Under the pieces are notes generated by a model. It was given only the letters and a program-made list of their open reading frames with translations. It was not told where the DNA came from and made no database searches. Source: B30-G6 sp964633115 (GTDB lineage Bacteria; Desulfobacterota; Desulfobacteria; Desulfobacterales; B30-G6). From it: a stretch of 64,000 nucleotides of DNA. The translations under genes were made by a program, and so were the position numbers. Position 1 is the first letter of the stretch. Every line of letters begins with the position of its first letter. Location: assembly GCA_964633115.1 (NCBI GenBank), contig CAZWEO010000009.1, positions 12,018-76,017 of the forward strand, written 5' to 3'. Shown piece after piece: positions 17,099 to 24,756 of the stretch.

Positions 17099-17482
17099 TT
17101 AGACCGTAGCGGTCTGCACAACTGGGCAGTTTTCAACACAGGCTCCACAGCCTGTGCAAAGATCCATGTCAATCGATCTGGCGCGCTTTTTCACTTTGAC
17201 TTCAAAATTTCCGGGTTCGCCATCAACAGATTCAAGATCTGCGTATGTGATCAGTTCAATGTTCAGGTGCCGGCCGACCTCGACCAGTACAGGTGAGATG
17301 ATTCACATTGCGCAGTCATTGGTGGGGAAGGTTTTGTCCAGCTGCGACATGACCCCGCCGATGGAAGGTGATTTTTCGAGTAGATAGACATAGTAGCCGG
17401 AATTGGCGAGATCAAGGGCAGATTGCATGCCCGCTATGCCGCCACCGACAACCAGAACCGATCCAATGATATCCTTTCCCAT
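17099..17482 (-). CDS. HdrA N-terminal module as a free 127-residue selenoprotein (Sec60)
   Basis: From ATG at 17482 (AGGAG 7 bases upstream) the frame reads GSVLVVGGGIAGMQSALDLA, LEKSPSIGG, TFPTNDCAM, an in-frame TGA at 17303-17305, then IISPVLVEVGRH, NIELITY and CTGCGACVENCP, with TAA at 17099-17101. This is the N-terminal flavin/cluster part of HdrA; the TGA sits where HdrA has the second Cys of the DCxxC motif, replaced by Sec in known archaeal and bacterial HdrA selenoproteins. A SECIS-like hairpin follows. The protein then stops where a normal HdrA would continue for several hundred residues, and that continuation is found in the NuoG/HdrA fusion three genes downstream. First gene of the operon. 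Confidence 0.88.
17270..17287 (-). promoter_or_regulatory. SECIS-like hairpin in the HdrA selenoprotein
   Basis: On the minus strand, 15 bases after the TGA, CUGGUC-GAGGUC-GGCCGG forms a 6-bp stem (two G-U pairs) with an AGGUC-containing loop, like the loop of the E. coli fdhF element. The distance fits SelB-dependent recoding. Confidence 0.7.
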
Positions 17483-17648
17483 GCGTAATCTCCTGGAAAT
17501 GTTTATGTTGTCACATCCGGCACCCGGTGGGCCGGTTGCCAGAATTTAAACCAAAGAATCTTTTTATATACAAGGGTGGGGCTTGTCAATAGGAATCGGC
17601 GAAAATGGGGTGTGGCATTGGGTTCGGATCGATATCAGCGTGGGACAT

Positions 17649-17665
17649 GTATAATTGAAATATAC
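17649..17665. promoter_or_regulatory. Putative operator, GTATA-N7-TATAC (copy 1)
   Basis: GTATA-ATTGAAA-TATAC is a perfect 5+5 dyad, 167 bases before the HdrA selenoprotein start. The same dyad occurs twice upstream of the double-receiver gene. Binding protein unknown. Confidence 0.5.
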
Positions 17666-17784
17666 ACTAGCCTCGCAAATGTCGGTGCTACAGAAATTAC
17701 CATAGGCTATGTCGTTCTGAAAAATATGCTTGCCACTTCAATTTGGCTTTTTTTCGGAACATATTTTGAGAATGGGACTATTAA

Positions 17785-17821
17785 AAAACTTCGGGGAGCC
17801 TAGCTGGCTCCCCGAAGTTTT
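17785..17821 (-). terminator. Intrinsic terminator of the double-receiver gene
   Basis: AAAACTTCGGGGAGCC and GGCTCCCCGAAGTTTT pair over 16 bases around TAGCT. On the minus strand a run of six U follows. It separates this gene from the Hdr/Nuo operon. Confidence 0.9.
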
Positions 17822-17855
17822 CGATCGGCAGTTATTCCGGGGTGGGAGATCTTTC

Positions 17856-19520
17856 TCAAGCCGCCAGACGGAAAGCGTTGTCCGTTGCCTGGCGGATTTC
17901 ATCGGGTGTGAATGGCTTGGGAAGATAGTCGATGGCGCCCAACCGTGCCGCCTCCACGGCTGTCTCGATACTGGCATAACCGGTTATCATGATGATCTTG
18001 GTTTCCGGATTCTTGTCACGAATGGTTTGGAGCAATTCCAATCCTTTAACGCCGGGGATCTTGAGGTCGAGCAGGACCAGCGTGTATGAATGGGCGCGTA
18101 TGCTTGCCAAGGCCTCTTCCTTGGAGACAGCCTGATCCACCTGATATCCTTTCTTATTGAGAATCTTGCGGATATTGTTGTTGACGGCCACCTCATCATC
18201 TACCACCAGAATGTTCTTGCTGGCTGATTCCGCCGGGTATTCGGTGGTCTCTTCAACGGTTGGCTGCATATCCTTCATCATGCTGGCAACATTTTGCTTT
18301 AAAATTTCATAAGGTACCTGAACGGTGCCATCATAAATTAAATTGTGAGCGTACTCGGGACCGGTGACCGCAACAACCTCCTCATAATCGAATGGCTGGT
18401 CAATCCCAATCAATTTTTTGACATCCCGGCCTGTTTTTGCTTTGGCCTTGCCTTTTTTCTTGGCCAGTTGGGGACAAGCCTGCTTTTTGGTGCCGGCTTT
18501 ACAGGTGGCACCCAGTTTCTTGAAGATATCGCAAACCATATTGCCCATTTCACAGTAACCTTCCAGAGATTCAGATACGGTTACCTCGATAACCGGCATG
18601 TCCGAACGGCTGACCTGATCGGCATACGCTTCTCCGGTTAGTTGGGCGACTTCATCGCGGTCAAAGGGCATATCTACATCAATTTTCTTTTTCTGCAGCA
18701 TGGGAGCCATATTTTTCTTGAGTTCTTCATAGGGGACATAGGCTACGCCGTCGGTTTGCAAGGTCTGTACATATTCAGGGCCGGTGACGGCGACAACTTC
18801 CTCATAATCAAAGGGCTGGTCGATCCCAATCAGCTTTTTGACATCCCTGCCCGCTTTCTTTTTGGCAGCGCCTTTTTTCTTGGCTAGCTGCGGACAGGTT
18901 TGTTTCTTGGTGCCGGCCTTGCAGGTGGCGCCCAGTTTTTTGAAGATGTCACAGACCATGTTGCCCATTTCACAGAATCCCTCTAGGGGTTCCGGGGCCT
19001 TGACCTCAATGATGGGCATATCGGATGGACCTAAAGATTTGGCATAGGCCTCGCCAACAGCTTCCTCTACTTCTTTATATTCAAATGGTGCATCCAGGTC
19101 GATAACATCGATAAAGTCCTTTTCTTCGGGAGTTGTCGGGGCTTCTGCAAGTTTGCCAGTGAGCGCGTTGTCAACCGTCGTGCGCAATTCATCCGGTGTG
19201 AAAGGTTTAGGGATGTAATCCAGGGCGCCCATGCGAATGGCTTTCACGGCCGTATCCGTAGACGCATAGGCGGTCATCATGACGGCTTTGGTGAGCGGCC
19301 ATTGCTGTTTGACCAGTTTCAGGAGTTCTAGGCCGTTTTTACCTGGCATGACAATGTCGGATATGAGTAGAGAGAAGGATTCAGTGGCCATTTTTTCCAG
19401 CGCCTCGTCGGCACTCATGGCATGCACCACCTCGTAGTTATTCTTTTTTAGTATTTTTTCCACATTACTGCAGATACGCTTTTCATCGTCGACTACGATA
19501 ATTCGCGGTGCTGTTTCCAT
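17856..19520 (-). CDS. Double receiver protein with two Cys-rich 140-residue repeats
   Basis: 554 residues: receiver 1 (Asp11/12, Asp55, Thr83, Lys105), repeat A (about 141-278), repeat B (about 281-418), receiver 2 (Asp441/442, Asp485, Thr513, Lys535). Both receivers keep all canonical residues. The repeats are spaced exactly 140 residues and each has four Cys (183, 190, 200, 209 and 323, 330, 340, 349) in C-x6-C-x9-C-x8-C, within CEMGNMVCDIFKKLGATC and a Lys-rich tail, then VKKLIGIDQPFDYEEVV. I do not recognise the repeat domain; metal or iron-sulfur binding or thiol sensing is a guess. No DNA-binding or output domain is seen. It lies directly upstream of the HdrA/Nuo operon but has its own terminator. 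Confidence 0.8.
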   Translation of the reverse strand: METAPRIIVVDDEKRICSNVEKILKKNNYEVVHAMSADEALEKMATESFSLLISDIVMPGKNGLELLKLVKQQWPLTKAVMMTAYASTDTAVKAIRMGALDYIPKPFTPDELRTTVDNALTGKLAEAPTTPEEKDFIDVIDLDAPFEYKEVEEAVGEAYAKSLGPSDMPIIEVKAPEPLEGFCEMGNMVCDIFKKLGATCKAGTKKQTCPQLAKKKGAAKKKAGRDVKKLIGIDQPFDYEEVVAVTGPEYVQTLQTDGVAYVPYEELKKNMAPMLQKKKIDVDMPFDRDEVAQLTGEAYADQVSRSDMPVIEVTVSESLEGYCEMGNMVCDIFKKLGATCKAGTKKQACPQLAKKKGKAKAKTGRDVKKLIGIDQPFDYEEVVAVTGPEYAHNLIYDGTVQVPYEILKQNVASMMKDMQPTVEETTEYPAESASKNILVVDDEVAVNNNIRKILNKKGYQVDQAVSKEEALASIRAHSYTLVLLDLKIPGVKGLELLQTIRDKNPETKIIMITGYASIETAVEAARLGAIDYLPKPFTPDEIRQATDNAFRLAA

Positions 19521-19669
19521 GGGTTCCTCCTCTGCGTTATTAAGTAAAGCGATTCGATCAGTTTTTCTTCCAATAACTGCAGATTATATGCCAAAAGAAA
19601 GGTGTTTCTTTAACACATTGAAATAATATATTAAATTGGGCTTGTGCCTATGGGCAGGAATTAGAAAAA

Positions 19670-19686
19670 GTATAAAAAAAATATAC
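19670..19686. promoter_or_regulatory. Putative operator, GTATA-N7-TATAC (copy 2)
   Basis: GTATAAAAAAAATATAC, dyad with an A-tract centre, 150 bases before the double-receiver start. Identical over 17 bases to copy 3. Confidence 0.5.
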
Positions 19687-19831
19687 ACTCAATCGCATTC
19701 AGGATTAGGCTAGGAAAATGATCGCACCATGCTGTTCTAAAGATTTATTAATCGGATGGCGTGATTAATATCAGGAATTATTCATTATTTTGGGATTACC
19801 CCGGAATATGTCATCAGGGGATTATACGGTT

Positions 19832-19848
19832 GTATAAAAAAAATATAC
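19832..19848. promoter_or_regulatory. Putative operator, GTATA-N7-TATAC (copy 3)
   Basis: GTATAAAAAAAATATAC, 162 bases from copy 2, in the same gene-free stretch. Confidence 0.5.
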
Positions 19849-19880
19849 ATGTATGCAAAATAATCTAAATTCTCATCGTG

Positions 19881-19912
19881 AATGATTTCAGCTTGTTAAA
19901 GCTGAAATCATT
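19881..19912 (-). terminator. Long hairpin overlapping the stop of the NtrC-type gene
   Basis: AATGATTTCAGCTT and AAGCTGAAATCATT pair perfectly over 14 bases, and flanking CGTG/CACG can extend the stem. No U-run follows on the minus strand, so termination or mRNA end protection are both possible. The right arm includes the stop codon. Confidence 0.5.
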
Positions 19913-21347
19913 TATCACGTGAACTTTGATTAAGGGAGCGATCGGTCAATTTGATTCCATGCTTTTTCATCAGGCTTTGGAGATTGGTGCGCTGTAAGCC
20001 GGTTGCTTGGGCTGCCTGGGTAACATTCCAATCGTTCCGGGTCAGGGCATTCAGGATAAAGTTTTTTTCGATTTTCAGAACCGCCTTTTGGCGGATCTCC
20101 TTTTTCAACTGTTTGAACTCTTCGTTGGTGGCGGGGATCTGTTCAGCCAGATTTTCAAGATCGTCGTCCTGACCAAATAGAGGCAGATCCTGAATACCGA
20201 TTCGATCCCCTTCACACAGAATCATAGCGCGTTCGATGACATTGCGAAGTTGGCGCACATTGCCGGGCCAATCATATGCCAGCAGGCGGCTGGTGGCAAT
20301 GTCATCAAGGCCTTTGACGGATTTTCCAAGAGTGGTTTCGAATTGCTTGATAAAATGATACGCAATCGGCAGAATGTCCATCTTCCGGTCCCTGAGCGGT
20401 GGCAAGATAATGGGGTAGACGAAAATACGGTAATAAAAATCTTGTCGGAAGGATCCTTCCGCAACCATGTCCTCGAGCTGAGTGTTGGTGGCGAATACGA
20501 GCCTGACGTCTACTTTTTGGAGCGAAGTGGCGCCACGCGGCAGAAACTCGCGGGTTTCCAAAAATCTGAGCAGTTTGCCCTGGACTTCGGTACTGATATT
20601 ACTGATTTCATCCAGAAAAACAGTTCCCCCATGCGACAATGTGAAAATACCGTCTTTATCTCGGTGGGCTCCGGTAAAGGCCCCTTTGGTATGGCCAAAC
20701 AGCTCGCTCTCCAGCAGCTGACCCGACAAAGTGCCACAATCCACGGCAAAAAACACCTTGTCTTTGCGATTGCTATTGGCATGTACGGCTCTGGCAATTA
20801 GCTCTTTGCCTGTACCACTTTCACCGTATATCAGCACGGTGGCATCCGTGGGGGCTACCTTTTCAACCATGGAGATGACTTTTTTAATCTTAGGGCTTTT
20901 GCCGATAAGTTGATGGGATGTGACTTTGCTTCGGTGAAGCTGGCGTTGCAGCATCTTATTCTGATGCTGACTCTGGATGGCTATCACGGCCTGTTGTACA
21001 ACCGCCCGCAGTTCGTGGGGTGTAAATGGCTTGGGGAGATAGTCATAGGCCCCCATTTTCATGACCTCTACCGCCGAGGCCACACTGGCGTATCCTGTAA
21101 TGACGATAATATGCGTATCCGGATGCAGTTCCTTGACTCTGCGCAAAAGCTCCATACCGCCCAGGTGACTCATTTTAAGGTCGGTGACAATGATTTCAAA
21201 GGGTTCTTCAGCCACGAGCTTGAGTGCATCGTACCCGTTTAAGGCATAGGTTACGTGATACCCTTGTTTGGAAAGAATTTTGACGCAGCTTTGGCAGATA
21301 TTCAGCTCATCGTCAACGACCAGAATACGCTGAGTCTCAGGCGTCAT
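19908..21347 (-). CDS. NtrC-family sigma-54-dependent response regulator
   Basis: 479 residues: receiver with VVDDE, TDLKMSHLGG and a Lys in YLPKPFTP; AAA+ domain with Walker A GESGTGKE, the sigma-54 contact loop GAFTGA and Walker B-type GTVFLDEIS; C-terminal Fis-type helix-turn-helix (NVTQAAQATGLQRTNLQSLMKK). All residues needed for phosphorylation, ATP hydrolysis and sigma-54 contact are present. The start overlaps the end of the upstream kinase gene by 11 bases, which marks the two as a cognate pair. The partner kinase carries a Rossmann domain, so the pair may respond to a dinucleotide ligand. Target promoters are unknown; two sigma-54 promoters occur further along the window. Confidence 0.95.
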   Translation of the reverse strand: MTPETQRILVVDDELNICQSCVKILSKQGYHVTYALNGYDALKLVAEEPFEIIVTDLKMSHLGGMELLRRVKELHPDTHIIVITGYASVASAVEVMKMGAYDYLPKPFTPHELRAVVQQAVIAIQSQHQNKMLQRQLHRSKVTSHQLIGKSPKIKKVISMVEKVAPTDATVLIYGESGTGKELIARAVHANSNRKDKVFFAVDCGTLSGQLLESELFGHTKGAFTGAHRDKDGIFTLSHGGTVFLDEISNISTEVQGKLLRFLETREFLPRGATSLQKVDVRLVFATNTQLEDMVAEGSFRQDFYYRIFVYPIILPPLRDRKMDILPIAYHFIKQFETTLGKSVKGLDDIATSRLLAYDWPGNVRQLRNVIERAMILCEGDRIGIQDLPLFGQDDDLENLAEQIPATNEEFKQLKKEIRQKAVLKIEKNFILNALTRNDWNVTQAAQATGLQRTNLQSLMKKHGIKLTDRSLNQSSRDK

Positions 21348-22776
21348 GGCTTATGTCCTTTTCGAGTGGAAATTCAATCGTAAAGGTTGTGCCCTGCCTG
21401 GGCTCGCTTTCAACTTTTATGGTTGCATTGTGCTGCTCGATGATGCCGTGGGTAATGGCAAGCCCCAGGCCGCTGCCGTCATCCTTGGTAGTAAAGAAGG
21501 GATCAAATATCGTATCCAGATTTTCTCTGGCAATGCCAGGGCCATTATCGCTCACGATCACCTGGATTTTGTGGCTTGGGGGAAGGTACCGTGTGGAGAC
21601 CTTCACCTCACCGCCTGGGTCGGTGGCCTCAATGGCATTCAGCACCAGGTTTATGAGCGATTGCTGGATCTGCCCCTTGTCTATTAGAACGGGTGGTAAA
21701 TCCTCGTTTAATTCTTGTTCCACCCCTACATCTTTGAAAGCGGCCTGCTTTTTAGTCAGCAGCAGACTTTCCCGAACGACGTTGTTAAGATCATGCTTTT
21801 TCTTATCTGGTTTGGTTTGTCGGGCGAAATCGAGCAGACTCGTGACAATTTTTCGGCATCGCAATGTTTCTTTGGCAATGGTTTCCAATTCTGAATACAT
21901 GCTATGATCCGGCTCAATATCTTCCTGGAGCAACATGGATGTGGTCAGAATGGTGGTGAGCGGGTTGTTGATTTCATGGGCCACACCAGCCGATAGTCTG
22001 CCAATGGAGGCCAGCTTTTCATGCTGCATCATGGCTTTTTGCACATTGATATCACCGGTGATGTCACGTGATATCTCAACGACCCCAATTAGGTCACCCG
22101 CCTCGATGAGCGGATAGGTTGAAATAGAGTAATAAATCTCCTTGTCGTTTTTATCCAAATGGACGTGAGTTGTTTGCGATGGTAGGGTGGTATCCATGGT
22201 CTCGATCAAGGGGCAGGGATGCTTTTCGCCGGTGCAGGGAAAGGACTGACGATGGGTTATTTCATAGCAATGCTTGCCGATGACCTCTTCGCGTTTGACA
22301 CCCAGGCGATTCAGTACGGTATTGTTGACGTCGATAATGCGATAGTCATGGCCGATGACCAATACGTCTTCCTGGATCAGTTCGTTGATCATGGTCTTAT
22401 ACAGGGCATTGGTTTCATAAAGCTCCTGACTGGTTTTTTTCTGCTTGGCGGAGATGCGCGCAATCTCCCAGAAAAGTTGGGCGGTGCGTTCCGATATGAC
22501 CCGGACGTGCAAGGCTTTTTTATCGAGGATATCGTAAATCACATCGTTATCGCCGGTAAGCTCGATGATTAGGTCGATGTCGTCCCGGGCGAACAGATCG
22601 TTATAATCATTCGTGGTGAAAAGGCCTTTTTCCCTGGCGAGTACCAAACCGGGGACATTATCATTGAGGTCTGCCACGGCAACTACCTTGGGGTGTATTT
22701 CTTCAAATTCATGCTGATCGATGAGTTTTAACAGCTGGGCACATTTACGACCGCCGCCAACGACTGCGATTTTCAT
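21337..22776 (-). CDS. Sensor histidine kinase with N-terminal Rossmann domain and PAS
   Basis: 479 residues from ATG at 22776, which has GGGAG 7 bases upstream; the frame is open to 22929 but the extra 51 residues look non-coding. The N-terminus reads MKIAVVGGGRKCAQLL, then VVAVADLND and LIIELTGD, as in NAD(P)-binding folds of the homoserine-dehydrogenase type. Next comes a PAS domain with CYEITHRQSFPC and HPCPL, then HisKA (IGRLSAGVAHEINNPL) and an ATPase domain (DNGPGI, GSGLGLAITHG). No membrane segment, so it is a cytoplasmic sensor. A second kinase with the same rare front end lies at 52821-54377. NAD(H) sensing is inferred from fold only. Confidence 0.9.
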   Translation of the reverse strand: MKIAVVGGGRKCAQLLKLIDQHEFEEIHPKVVAVADLNDNVPGLVLAREKGLFTTNDYNDLFARDDIDLIIELTGDNDVIYDILDKKALHVRVISERTAQLFWEIARISAKQKKTSQELYETNALYKTMINELIQEDVLVIGHDYRIIDVNNTVLNRLGVKREEVIGKHCYEITHRQSFPCTGEKHPCPLIETMDTTLPSQTTHVHLDKNDKEIYYSISTYPLIEAGDLIGVVEISRDITGDINVQKAMMQHEKLASIGRLSAGVAHEINNPLTTILTTSMLLQEDIEPDHSMYSELETIAKETLRCRKIVTSLLDFARQTKPDKKKHDLNNVVRESLLLTKKQAAFKDVGVEQELNEDLPPVLIDKGQIQQSLINLVLNAIEATDPGGEVKVSTRYLPPSHKIQVIVSDNGPGIARENLDTIFDPFFTTKDDGSGLGLAITHGIIEQHNATIKVESEPRQGTTFTIEFPLEKDISHDA

Positions 22777-23171
22777 GGTAAGCTCCCGAATGACATTATA
22801 TATATGTTGTTTAGCGTATCTAAATTTCTTATTGGTACGAATCAGAACGTTATTCTGTCGATTGGTGTAAGAGGAATCACAGCTTTTCGAAAAAAATAAC
22901 GATTCGCACAGGACGCGCAATGTATCCATTGAGATATAGAGAACGCCGCCGGCTAAAGCCCTTTGTTTTTGGGGCCATCAAGCGGAACTAGCAAAAACCA
23001 CGGCATCTTGACCTCTATGAACAGGCTCTATATACTATCATTCCAAATAAATATCAAACTGCCGTAAATTCAAAACCAAGCGAAAAAAAGGTGTCAACGC
23101 CACCGATCTTGTCACTGGATATGATTTGAGTCATGTTGTTCGCGCGGCATCTAACCGGAAAGTAAGAGTGC
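22777..23171. other. Gene-free region between divergent kinase and miaA
   Basis: 395 bases holding the promoters of the leftward kinase operon and rightward miaA. I see no recognisable operator, RNA or terminator; an AT-rich tract (ATTATATATATG) lies just upstream of the kinase. Confidence 0.5.
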
Positions 23172-24101
23172 ATGAAGGCGAAAACGACCAAGCCAAAGGC
23201 GATCATTGTTTGTGGCCCCACTGGCATCGGCAAAACCACGTTGGCCATCGAGCTGGCCGCCGCTTTTCAGGGCGAAATCCTCGGTGCGGATTCCATGCAG
23301 ATATATCGTCAAATGGACATCGGCACGGCCAAACCATCGCCGGACGAGCGTGCTGAAATTGTTCACCATATGGTGGACATCGTCGATCCGGATGAGCATT
23401 TCGATGCGGATACCTATGCGGGCATTGCTTTCAAGATCATCATGGCCATGCAGGAGCGTCAGGTGTTGCCCTTTGTCGTCGGGGGCACCGGATTGTATAT
23501 CAAGTCGCTTGTTTATGGGTTGTTTGATGTTCCCCCAGTTGATGAAACCATACGGGCTCGATTAAACCACGAAGTGAAAAAGGGAAATGCCGAGACCCTT
23601 TTTCAAAGACTGCAGCAGGTTGACCCCTTAACGGCTGATAAATTACATCCTAATGACGTCTATCGTATCGTACGGGCACTGGAAGTATTTGAAATCACGA
23701 GTTTATCAATTTCTGAAATGCAGCGCCAACATCAATTTCAAGAGAAAAGGCTGAGTACCTTGAAACTGGGTTTAAAAATGGAACGGCAGAAGCTTTATGA
23801 TCGCATTGATCGACGCGTGGATATGATGATTTCAGATGGCTTGCTGGACGAGGTCAAAGATTTGTTAGCAACTGGTTATCAATCCGAATTAAAATCAATG
23901 CAATCAATCGGCTACCGCCACATGCTGGATTATCTGGAAGGACGATTAAATTGGTCACAAGCTATCGAGACATTGAAACGGGATACAAGGCGTTATGCCA
24001 AACGCCAATTCACCTGGTTTAGAGCCGATAAAGAGATTATCTGGATCGATCCGGATTTTACACCGGAAGTTAGAGAAATGGTCCGAGAATTTATTGCCTA
24101 A
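23172..24101 (+). CDS. miaA: tRNA dimethylallyltransferase MiaA
   Basis: 309 residues, usual length. It transfers a dimethylallyl group to A37 of tRNAs reading codons that start with U. Walker A GPTGIGKTTLA is at the N-terminus, followed by ILGADSMQIYRQMDIGTAKP, the family's DSMQ(V/I)Y signature, and VVGGTGLYIKSL, with SIGYRHML and KRQFTWFR near the end. It is a single cytoplasmic gene read rightward, opposite to its neighbours on the left and followed by a small exported protein gene. Confidence 0.97.
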   Translation: MKAKTTKPKAIIVCGPTGIGKTTLAIELAAAFQGEILGADSMQIYRQMDIGTAKPSPDERAEIVHHMVDIVDPDEHFDADTYAGIAFKIIMAMQERQVLPFVVGGTGLYIKSLVYGLFDVPPVDETIRARLNHEVKKGNAETLFQRLQQVDPLTADKLHPNDVYRIVRALEVFEITSLSISEMQRQHQFQEKRLSTLKLGLKMERQKLYDRIDRRVDMMISDGLLDEVKDLLATGYQSELKSMQSIGYRHMLDYLEGRLNWSQAIETLKRDTRRYAKRQFTWFRADKEIIWIDPDFTPEVREMVREFIA

Positions 24102-24228
24102 GGCATTGAAGCATATCGCCTGGCAGCCGGGGCCGTTTTTGACAAGTCAAAAAATGTGTTCATATTTTGAATATAAAGAGAGTAAGTCCGGTCGATTTGG
24201 CCGGAAACAGCGTGAAAGGAATAGAAAA

Positions 24229-24726
24229 ATGCCACATACAAGAAAACATGGAATCAGAACGCTGGCCGGGATTTTGTCTGTTTTGTTTTTGGCCTTCATG
24301 GGTGCCGGCCTGGCACTTGCCGATGGAAAAAAAGACATGGGCGGCTGGGAACTAAACAGCCCCTATAACAAGCATTACAATGCTTCAGAGATGGATCGCC
24401 TCAAAGGTCGTGTCAAGAAGGTAACCACGGTGGTGCCCATGAAAGGCATGGCGCCGGGTGTGGCACTTGTCTTTGAAGAATCCAAGGAAGATACATCCCG
24501 CGTTCATATATGTCCGCAATGGTATTTGGGACCCAAGGATATCGGTATTAAGAAGGGCGACAAACTGAAAATCAGGGGCGCCTGGGCGGAAATCGACGAC
24601 GAGTTTATTTTCATGGCATCCAAGATTAAAAAAGGTGACTATTTCGAACTCAAGGTCAGATTGACCAAGAATGGCAAGCCATTTTGGACCATGAGTCCGG
24701 AGGAGCTAGCCAAAGAAACAAAATAA
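24229..24726 (+). CDS. Small exported protein, MamS/OB-fold-like, unknown function
   Basis: 165 residues from ATG at 24229 (AAAGGA 8 bases upstream). A signal peptide is clear: Lys/Arg-rich start, hydrophobic LAGILSVLFLAFMGAGLAL and a likely cleavage at ALA-DG. The mature part reads GWELNSPYNKHYN, LKGRVKKVTTVVPMKGM, VHICPQWYLGP and KLKIRGAWAEIDD, a beta-rich OB-like fold. It resembles a family of periplasmic proteins in sulfate reducers and the magnetosome protein MamS, but I rate that as suggestive only. No catalytic residues are evident. Confidence 0.72.
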   Translation: MPHTRKHGIRTLAGILSVLFLAFMGAGLALADGKKDMGGWELNSPYNKHYNASEMDRLKGRVKKVTTVVPMKGMAPGVALVFEESKEDTSRVHICPQWYLGPKDIGIKKGDKLKIRGAWAEIDDEFIFMASKIKKGDYFELKVRLTKNGKPFWTMSPEELAKETK

Positions 24727-24756
24727 ATCCGCCATGTGCGCAAGTACATGGCAAAT

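Larger units (their letters stand above)
17483..17855. other. Gene-free region: promoter side of the Hdr/Nuo operon
   Basis: 373 bases. It holds the ribosome site of the HdrA selenoprotein, a GTATA-N7-TATAC dyad (17649-17665) and, at the other end, the terminator of the upstream double-receiver gene. No coding frame of note was seen. Confidence 0.7.
19521..19907. other. AT-rich gene-free region with two identical dyads
   Basis: 387 bases between the NtrC-type gene and the double-receiver gene, both leftward. It contains two copies of the GTATA-N7-TATAC dyad and the long hairpin at the end of the NtrC-type gene. No protein frame is supported. Confidence 0.7.

Noticed and set aside
17520..17533. 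Possible sigma-54 promoter before the HdrA selenoprotein
   Set aside because: GG-N10-GC spacing is met on the minus strand, but only 8 of 12 fixed bases match, so it is not better than chance in GC-rich DNA.
22777..22929. 51-residue N-terminal extension of the Rossmann-domain kinase
   Set aside because: Cys/Asn-rich, low-quality sequence with no ribosome site; the Rossmann domain starts exactly at ATG 22776 behind GGGAG.
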